The translations under genes were made by a program, and so were the position numbers. This document shows, one piece after another, positions 58,035-64,000 of a stretch of 64,000 nucleotides of DNA; positions within the stretch are counted from its first letter, which is position 1; the number at the start of each line of letters is the position of its first letter. The DNA is from Natrinema zhouii (GTDB lineage: Archaea > Halobacteriota > Halobacteria > Halobacteriales > Natrialbaceae): contig NZ_CP084884.1 of the NCBI RefSeq assembly GCF_013456555.2, positions 124,001 through 188,000 of the forward strand, written 5' to 3'. The notes beneath the pieces were generated by a model. The model was not told where the DNA came from. It saw nothing but the letters and a program-made list of their open reading frames with translations, and made no database searches.

Positions 58035-58919
58035 ATGCGAGTCGCAGTACTTGGAGCCGGTACCATGGGACACGGAATCGCACAGGTAACCGCCATGGCC
58101 GGTCACGACGTGGTCGTACGGGACATCGAGATGGAGTACGTCGAGAACGGCCTCGAGTCGATCGATGACAACCTCGGGGGCGGCATCGAACGCGACAAGG
58201 TCACCCGCGAGGAGGCCGACGCGGCCCTCGAACGCCTCTCGGGGACGACGGACCTCGAGGAGGCCGTCGCGGACGCGGATCTCGTCGTCGAGGCCGTCCC
58301 CGAGGACCTCGACCTCAAGAAGTCGACGATGGCGGACGTCGAGGAACTCGTCGACGACGAGACGGTCATCGCGACTAATACCTCTTCGCTGTCGATTACG
58401 GAGATTGCGAGCGCCGCCGAGAACGACGGTCGCGTGATCGGTCTGCACTTCTTCAATCCGGTTCATATCATGGGTCTCGTCGAAATCGTCGTCGCCGAGC
58501 AGACCGACGATGAGACCCTCGCGTTCGCCCACGAGTACATCGAGGACATCGACAAGACGCCCGTCGAAGTGACCGACTCGCCCGGCTTCGCCTCCTCGCG
58601 GCTGGGCGTCGCGCTCGGCGTCGAGGCGATGCGGATGGTCGAAGAGGGCGTCGCCGACCCGCGTGACATCGACACCGCGATGGAACTCGGTTACAATCAC
58701 CCAATGGGGCCGATCGAACTCGGCGACGTCGTCGGGCTCGACGTCCGGCTGGATATCATCGAGTACCTCCGCGAGGAACTCGGCGAGCGGTTCAAGCCGC
58801 CGCAGGTCTTAAAACGGAAGGTCCGAGCCGGCAAACTCGGCAAGAAGAGCGGCGAAGGGTTCTACGTCTGGGAGAACGGCGAAATCGTCGGCACGAGCGG
58901 CGAGTGGGGGGACGACTGA
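58035..58919 (+). CDS. paaH: 3-hydroxyacyl-CoA dehydrogenase, PaaH-like
   Basis: 294 residues from MRVAVLGAGTMGHGIAQVTA (GxGxxG NAD site). The catalytic region is VIGLHFFNPVHIMGLVEIVV (His of the HFFNP motif) and NHPMGPIELGDVVGLDVRLD. It oxidises 3-hydroxyadipyl-CoA in the pathway. Its TGA overlaps the ATG of the hydratase gene. Single-domain size is normal for PaaH. Confidence 0.88.
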   Translation: MRVAVLGAGTMGHGIAQVTAMAGHDVVVRDIEMEYVENGLESIDDNLGGGIERDKVTREEADAALERLSGTTDLEEAVADADLVVEAVPEDLDLKKSTMADVEELVDDETVIATNTSSLSITEIASAAENDGRVIGLHFFNPVHIMGLVEIVVAEQTDDETLAFAHEYIEDIDKTPVEVTDSPGFASSRLGVALGVEAMRMVEEGVADPRDIDTAMELGYNHPMGPIELGDVVGLDVRLDIIEYLREELGERFKPPQVLKRKVRAGKLGKKSGEGFYVWENGEIVGTSGEWGDD

Positions 58920-59728
58920 TGTCGGTCGAAGCGACCGCCGCCGAGTGTGAGACGGTAAACGCCACCGTCGGTGACCGGCTCGAACATGTGGCGACGATCG
59001 AACTGTGCCGGCCGGACGCCCGTAACGCGCTCAACGCACAGCTCCGAGACGAACTCAAGGACGTTCTCGACGCCGTCGAGGACAGCGACGTGCGCGTCGT
59101 CGTCCTGACGGGCGCCGAGGAGTCCGGCGCGTTCGTGGCGGGCGCGGACGTGACGGAACTGCGCGAACGGGACATGCTCGAGCAACGCGAAGCGAGCAAG
59201 CGCCCGCGCGTCTACGAGCGCGTCGACGACTGCCCGATCCCGATCATCGCCCGGATCAACGGCCACGCGCTGGGTGGGGGTTGTGAACTCATTCAAGCGT
59301 GTGACATCCGCATCGCCCACGAAGACGCGAAAATCGGCCAGCCGGAGATCAATCTCGGCATCATGCCGGGTGGCGGCGGCACGCAGCGACTCCCGCGACT
59401 GGTCGGTGAGGGCCACGCCATGCGGCTCATCTTGTCCGGCGAACTCATCGACGCCGAGGAAGCCGCGGACATCGGCCTCGTCGACGAGGTCCACGGCGAC
59501 GAGACGTTCGACGATAGCGTTTACGACCTCACCGAAGCGATCGCAGAGAAGAGCCCGGTCGCCCTCGAGTTCGCGAAAAAATCCGTCAAAGCGGCCTCGC
59601 GGACGGGCCTCGAAGCGGGGATCGAGTACGAGGCTGAACTGTTCGCGCAACTGTTCGCGACCGATGACAAGGACGAAGGCATCGACGCCTTCTTCGAGGA
59701 CCGCAACCCCGACTGGCCGAGCAGCTGA
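58919..59728 (+). CDS. paaF: Enoyl-CoA hydratase, PaaF-like
   Basis: 269 residues from MSVEATAAECETVNATVGDR. Both hydratase glutamates are present: HALGGGCELIQACDIRIAHE (Glu about 123) and QPEINLGIMPGGGGTQRLPR (Glu about 143); FVAGADVTELRE forms the oxyanion hole. It hydrates 2,3-dehydroadipyl-CoA before PaaH, whose gene it overlaps. C-terminus FFEDRNPDWPSS is typical. Confidence 0.85.
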   Translation: MSVEATAAECETVNATVGDRLEHVATIELCRPDARNALNAQLRDELKDVLDAVEDSDVRVVVLTGAEESGAFVAGADVTELRERDMLEQREASKRPRVYERVDDCPIPIIARINGHALGGGCELIQACDIRIAHEDAKIGQPEINLGIMPGGGGTQRLPRLVGEGHAMRLILSGELIDAEEAADIGLVDEVHGDETFDDSVYDLTEAIAEKSPVALEFAKKSVKAASRTGLEAGIEYEAELFAQLFATDDKDEGIDAFFEDRNPDWPSS

Positions 59729-60573
59729 TGTTGATAGTTCCGTGTAAACGGACAACATGACTGTTTAACCTCATCGAACGGATTTTCACCGCTGAAACGG
59801 ACTAACTGCTCGATATACCGGTTGGGAGACGCTTTCTGGCCTAATGTGGGCCGTTCATTGGGAGTGAACGTTCGAGTTCGGTCATTTCCGTGCTGCCATC
59901 TCGGGACATCCAGATCGAGTGCATGAGGGCGGCCCGATCCGTCACTGGAGCCGTTTGTTGCTAACTCTTACCACTCGCTCCCCTTCAAATTCGCGTCCAT
60001 CCTCATTGAATGTGCTGTCTGAAGCGTTTCAGGGCTGATATCGTCAGATATCGCACGACTTATTCACAGTGTTCCACGGGACAGGCCTACCAGCTCGGCT
60101 CCGCCTCATCGCAGCCACCAGTCGAAGCAGCAGGGGCGAACGATATGGCGCGATGAGTCACCGTTCACCTCTGCCGTTACAGAACTAGAACTGTAATGAA
60201 TTCGTCGCCAACTCCTCGAGACGAGTTACCACACTAACGTTCGAATAGCTCGAATTGGATAGCTGAACGAATCGATCACTCGTGCCGTCGGACCCGACCC
60301 TCTACGGCCCGTATTCGTAGAAACGCTGGCATCGCTGGCACTAATCGTCAGGACGCTTTCGAACGTCAACCCGGTGTTCATTGTGATTGAACGAGTCTGA
60401 GGAGGGGAAAGCCTCGCCTCATCCACCGATCTGTTGGAATTTTTAAGTATCCGTTCGATGCCATCGTGAGAGTCATCCGAGGTCGGGATCGACCGTCTCG
60501 TGGTACCTGCAGTTCAGGCGATGCGCTCGATAACCGGTGACGCACTCGAGAAGGTGTCCTGTACGAAGAATCA
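59729..60573. other. Long intergenic stretch without a recognised gene
   Basis: About 845 bases, AT-richer than the neighbouring genes. I see no reading frame with haloarchaeal amino-acid use, no tRNA and no repeat shared with the rest of the window. Probably relic DNA marking the end of the Paa cluster. Confidence 0.5.
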
Positions 60574-61344
60574 TCAGGCGTGTGCGAGATTGATCGTGAT
60601 CTCGTTGACCGTTCCGAGAAGCAGCGTCGAGAGTTCGTCTCGGAGGAACGAGCCCTCGAGGCGATTCGAGGGTCCAGCGATGCTGATCGCGCCGAGTGCG
60701 ACTCCGTTCTCGTCTTTGATCGGAGCACCGATCGCGTGGAGCCCTTCGACGGACTCCTCGATGTTCAGTGCGTACTTGCGCTCACGGATGGTCTCGATCT
60801 CGTCCCAGAGCTCGTCTTCGGTCGTTATCGTGTGCTGCGTTCGCGCTGGCAACCCGTACATCTCGACGATCTCGTCGATGCGCTCGTCCGGAAGAAATGC
60901 CAGTATCGCCTTCCCCGCGGCGTGCTGGTGGAGGTAGTTCTGGTGTCCCAGACGTGCGTACGTCCGCACGGAGTGTTTCCCCTGTGCGCCGTAGATGTGG
61001 ACGCTCCGTCCGTGTTCCTCGACGGCACACCAGATCTTCTCTTCGGTCTCGTCGGCGAGTGCGTCGACTTTCGGTTTCACTTCCTGATAGAGCGTGTACC
61101 TCTCTCGAGCAACGACGCCGTAATCAAGAAAGCGAATTCCGAGGCGATACTCGCCGTCGTTCTCGATGAGGAAGCTGTTCGCCTCGAGCGTCTTCAGGTG
61201 GCGATGGGCGGTGCTCTTGGCACAGCCGAGCTGGTCCGTCACCTCGGTGATCGTCGCGGGCCCGTTCTCCTTGAGGTAGTCGACGATGTCGATCGCTCGC
61301 TCGACGGTTTCGACGGGCCGGTCGACCTCGGGTGGGAGTGACAT
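60574..61344 (-). CDS. IclR-family transcriptional regulator
   Basis: 256 residues: winged helix VERAIDIVDYLKENGPATIT, EVTDQLGCAKSTAHRHLKTL; effector domain YGAQGKHSVRTYARLGHQNY, LHQHAAGKAILAFLPDERID and ISIAGPSNRLEGSFLRDELS. IclR proteins sense aromatic or short acids. Divergent from the EthD/ThDP operon across about 150 bases, so it probably controls that operon. Confidence 0.88.
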   Translation of the reverse strand: MSLPPEVDRPVETVERAIDIVDYLKENGPATITEVTDQLGCAKSTAHRHLKTLEANSFLIENDGEYRLGIRFLDYGVVARERYTLYQEVKPKVDALADETEEKIWCAVEEHGRSVHIYGAQGKHSVRTYARLGHQNYLHQHAAGKAILAFLPDERIDEIVEMYGLPARTQHTITTEDELWDEIETIRERKYALNIEESVEGLHAIGAPIKDENGVALGAISIAGPSNRLEGSFLRDELSTLLLGTVNEITINLAHA

Positions 61345-61498
61345 ACGACACTACGAGGGGCTACGTTCACTAAAACTTGTTCAAGCTATTCGAACGCCAC
61401 GTGAGCCCAACTGGACGTTTCGTCATCGATTCCGGCGAAACGGCGTGGGGATCGATAACCGTTAAATCAAAGAGCGCGGAATGTGAGGAACTAGTACC

Positions 61499-61825
61499 AT
61501 GATCAAGATGGTAGACTTCCTCGTCCGCACGGACGGGTACAGCCACGAAGAGTTCACCGAGCGATGGCAGGGCGAACACGCAGCGATTGCACAGGACCTT
61601 CCGGGTCTCCGGAAGTACACGACGTCCGTCCCGACCAACCCGGATGCCGCCGAGTACGACGGCGTCCTCGAACTCTACTTCGACGACGCCACGGCGCTCA
61701 ACGCGGCCTTCGAGTCCGAGGTCGGACAGGCAGTCCAGGCCGACGCAGCCGAGTTCATCGACCTCGAGGCAGGGCCAACGCTCGTGGTGGACGAGACGGT
61801 GCAACTCGACGAGACCCATGACTGA
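61499..61825 (+). CDS. EthD-domain protein
   Basis: 108 residues with a ferredoxin-like (dimeric alpha-beta barrel) EthD pattern: MIKMVDFLVRTDGYSHEEFT and ERWQGEHAAIAQDLPGLRKY, LELYFDDATALNAAFESEVG. EthD proteins help degradative oxygenases or act as isomerase-like enzymes. GTGAGGA precedes the start. It overlaps the next gene by eight bases (ATGACTGA). Confidence 0.8.
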   Translation: MIKMVDFLVRTDGYSHEEFTERWQGEHAAIAQDLPGLRKYTTSVPTNPDAAEYDGVLELYFDDATALNAAFESEVGQAVQADAAEFIDLEAGPTLVVDETVQLDETHD

Positions 61826-63521
61826 GACGGGAGAACGGCTCGTCGAGGAACTCGACGCCCAGAACGTCGAGTATCTGTTCGGGTATCCGGGCGGTCGAGT
61901 CATCGAGATCCTCGATTTCATCCCGGAGTCCGACGTGACCCTGGTTCGCCCACGCGACGAGCGCGAGGCGAGTATCATGGCGGAGATGTACGGGCGGATG
62001 ACGGGAAAGCCCGGTATTCTCGCGGGTCAGGGACCGTGGATCGGCAGCCTCGGTGCCATCGGCCAGATGGAGGGCAAACTCGCCTCCTCGCCGATGGTGG
62101 TCATCACGGAAGCCAGTGAGCGCGGCGATTACTCCACGCTTGCCCCCTACCAGCAGGCGCGGGGCGACTACGGCGGACTGGATCTCCCCTCGGCGCTCGA
62201 GGCGTACACCAAGGAACACTGGTTCCCCCGGTCGCCGACGGAGACGATCCGCAGTCTGCAGTTGGCGTTCAAACACGCGACAGCCGGCCGCTCCGGTCCG
62301 ACCGCCGTCATCCTCGACGGCGATGCGGTTTCGGAGGAGATGCCCGAGGACCCGGTGCCCCCGGTCTGGGACGGCCACAACCAGGTACGAAACTGGGAGG
62401 CGCGGCCCGATGCCGACGACCTCGAAACGGCCGTCGACAGACTGGTAGCCGCTGAGCGGCCGGTGATCATCGCCGGTAACGGCGTCCACTCCGCAGGCGC
62501 GTACGATGAACTGCTGGCGGTCGCCGAGGCCACGGACGCTGTCGTCACCACCTCTTATCTCGGAAAATCGACCTTCCCTGAGACACACGAGCAGGCCGCG
62601 GGCGTCATCGGCTCGTTCGGCCACGAAGGGGCCAATCAGGTCGTCAGCGAGGCCGACGTGTTGCTCGTCGTCGGCTCCCGGCTCAACCCGATGGACACGA
62701 ACTGGCAGGCACCGGACTTCATTCGGCCGGACGAGCAGACGATCATCCACGCCGACATCGACACGCGCAACGCCGGGTGGGTCTACCCCGCCGACGTCGC
62801 GCTCATCGGCGATGCAACCCAGAGTCTCGGCGACCTCGCGGACGCACTGCCCGCCGACGTGAGCAACGACTGGGCGCACGACCGGGCCGCCGAGGCACGG
62901 GAATCGTTCGACGATCCGAAATGCGAGTCGGATGCCTCCCCCATCAAGCCCCAGCGCGCGGTCAAAGAGATCGAAGCCGTCGTCGACGCGGACACTATCG
63001 TCACGGCCGACTCCGGGAACAACCGCTTCTGGCTACTGAACTACCTGCAGGCCCCCGACACGGGAACCTACTACGGCAGCGGCGGCGTCGGGAGCATGGG
63101 CTGGGCCACGCCGGCAGCCGTCTCGGCGGCGATCACGACGGACAAGGACGTCATCGGCGTCGCTGGCGACGGCGGCTTCACCATGACGATGACCAGCGTC
63201 GAGACGGCCGTCGAACACGGCGTCGCGCCGACGTTCGTCGTCTTAAACGATACGAGCCTGGGCATGGTCCGGCAGATGCAAGACGACGAGGGCGACATCG
63301 CCGGCGTCGAGTTCCATGACACTGACTTCGTCAAAGCCGCCGAGGCCTTCGGTGCCGAGGCAACGCGCGCGGTGACGCCCGATGAACTCGCCGACGCGCT
63401 CGAGACCGGGACGAACGCCGACGTCCCGTTCGTTATCGACGCGCGTATCGACCGCGACGAAGAGATGGTCGAGTCGCTCCAGTCGTCGTTCTACGAACAG
63501 GTCGGCGGCCTCCACGAGTAA
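61818..63521 (+). CDS. Thiamine-diphosphate enzyme, acetolactate synthase/benzoylformate decarboxylase-like
   Basis: 567 residues from MTETGERLVEELDAQNVEYL; upstream in-frame sequence belongs to the EthD overlap. PYR domain: RPRDEREASIMAEMYGRMTG (Glu for ThDP activation). Middle domain: RPVIIAGNGVHSAGAYDELL. PP domain: GDGGFTMTMTSVETAVEHGV...NDTSLGM, the GDG...N ThDP/Mg motif at about 451-480. The family does carboligation or decarboxylation of 2-oxo acids. Coupling to an EthD gene and an IclR regulator suggests a catabolic substrate rather than amino-acid synthesis. Confidence 0.85.
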   Translation: MTETGERLVEELDAQNVEYLFGYPGGRVIEILDFIPESDVTLVRPRDEREASIMAEMYGRMTGKPGILAGQGPWIGSLGAIGQMEGKLASSPMVVITEASERGDYSTLAPYQQARGDYGGLDLPSALEAYTKEHWFPRSPTETIRSLQLAFKHATAGRSGPTAVILDGDAVSEEMPEDPVPPVWDGHNQVRNWEARPDADDLETAVDRLVAAERPVIIAGNGVHSAGAYDELLAVAEATDAVVTTSYLGKSTFPETHEQAAGVIGSFGHEGANQVVSEADVLLVVGSRLNPMDTNWQAPDFIRPDEQTIIHADIDTRNAGWVYPADVALIGDATQSLGDLADALPADVSNDWAHDRAAEARESFDDPKCESDASPIKPQRAVKEIEAVVDADTIVTADSGNNRFWLLNYLQAPDTGTYYGSGGVGSMGWATPAAVSAAITTDKDVIGVAGDGGFTMTMTSVETAVEHGVAPTFVVLNDTSLGMVRQMQDDEGDIAGVEFHDTDFVKAAEAFGAEATRAVTPDELADALETGTNADVPFVIDARIDRDEEMVESLQSSFYEQVGGLHE

Positions 63522-63527
63522 CGGGGC

Positions 63528-63923
63528 CTACCGGTCTACCGGCGCTTCGACCTCGAGTTCGACGAGCAACCCGTCCTGTGCGAGTTGCTGTGGACCGAGG
63601 AGCGTGAGACACGGGAGCGGCGGCTCGCTGAACACGTCGTTCCACACCTCGAAGAACGCGTCCCGGTTCGCGTGGAGCTCGACGACGTGTGCGGTCACTT
63701 TCGTCACGTCGGCCAGCGATCGGTCGACTTCCTCGAGCAGCGTCTCGACGTTCGCGAACGCTTGGCGTGTCTGTGCTGTGACGTCCTCGCCGGCGAGTTC
63801 GAACGACTCGTCCCAGCCGACCTGCCCGGACATGTAGAGTGTGCCGTCCGCGACGATGCCGTGGCTGTAGCCGATGCTCGAGGCGTCGATGAGTCCGTCC
63901 GGGTCTAGCTGTCGCCGTGCCAT
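63528..63923 (-). CDS. RidA/YjgF-family deaminase-like protein
   Basis: 131 residues: RRQLDPDGLIDASSIGYSHG, IVADGTLYMSGQVGWDESFE, DVTAQTRQAFANVETLLEEV and PCLTLLGPQQLAQDGLLVEL. Family members hydrolyse reactive enamines/imines; the conserved Arg near the C-terminus (usually in a R-x-C/T motif) is not clear here. Convergent with the ThDP enzyme gene, seven bases apart. Confidence 0.8.
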   Translation of the reverse strand: MARRQLDPDGLIDASSIGYSHGIVADGTLYMSGQVGWDESFELAGEDVTAQTRQAFANVETLLEEVDRSLADVTKVTAHVVELHANRDAFFEVWNDVFSEPPLPCLTLLGPQQLAQDGLLVELEVEAPVDR

Positions 63924-64000
63924 GACGTGACAGACATCGTGAATCTCGAAATACCTGACGGTAGCTGTGGTGGCGAGACGGTGCTAATAACAAACTTTTT

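Noticed and set aside
59729..60573. Hidden gene in the 845-bp gap
   Set aside because: All frames are short or of unlikely composition and no motif appears.
1..64000. CRISPR array or cas genes linked to the CARF-like regulator
   Set aside because: No regularly spaced identical repeats and no Cas protein motifs seen on either strand.

Overview
The window is haloarchaeal DNA. Evidence: acidic, D/E-rich proteins; archaeal transcription factors (TFB, TrmB, PadR, HTH-10 and IclR types); haloarchaea-restricted families (amphi-Trp, HalOD1, DUF7344, DUF7342, DUF7563 and DUF7845-like proteins); an intron-containing tRNA; and TATA boxes close to start codons. The genus cannot be fixed from sequence alone; a member of the Natrialba/Haloterrigena/Natrinema group is plausible.

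Layout. 1-6.3 kb: end of a ribbon-helix-helix gene, then a minus-strand, overlapping three-gene operon for an AddAB-like helicase-nuclease whose AddB-like part is split over two genes. 6.3-16 kb: decayed accessory DNA, with a broken DUF7344 gene, an AT-rich CARF-like regulator, a shattered DUF7845-type gene with its small zinc-protein operon, a CAT-anticodon tRNA with intron, a remnant of an Orc1/Cdc6 initiator beside a PadR gene, then a dioxygenase-like VOC protein, a DoxX protein and a BASS transporter. 16-38 kb: a patchwork resembling an integrated plasmid, rich in small zinc-finger proteins, toxin-antitoxin genes, ArdC-like antirestriction, SWIM, TFB and many pseudogenes. About ten to twelve genes here share one leader motif: GTNGYGTTGTT followed by a small hairpin whose 3' arm runs into a GGAGG-like ribosome-binding site. 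Also here is a 3.5 kb unit bounded by IS6-like inverted repeats and an exact 8-bp target duplication that carries only a multi-PAS histidine kinase. 38.4-43.5 kb: a dead IS6 copy, a TRIC channel protein, a BtrH-like protein and an amidohydrolase.

43.5-59.7 kb is a coherent phenylacetate (PAA) catabolic cluster: PaaK activates phenylacetate to its CoA ester; PaaA-B-C with PaaD and a separate small zinc protein make the ring epoxide; a PaaG-type isomerase forms the oxepin; a MaoC hydratase plus an aldehyde dehydrogenase look like a split PaaZ; PaaF, PaaH and PaaJ carry out beta-oxidation; PaaI rescues stalled CoA. A divergent HTH-10 regulator sits upstream of paaA. No PaaE reductase gene is visible. 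An SCP-x-type thiolase/HMG-CoA-synthase-like pair and an AzlCD exporter are embedded. 60.5-64 kb: an IclR regulator divergent from an EthD/ThDP-enzyme operon, and a RidA protein.

The most unusual observations are the repeated hairpin leader, the kinase-bearing IS6-type unit, the duplicated dyad element at 6.9 and 35.4 kb, and the split architectures of AddB, PaaD and PaaZ.
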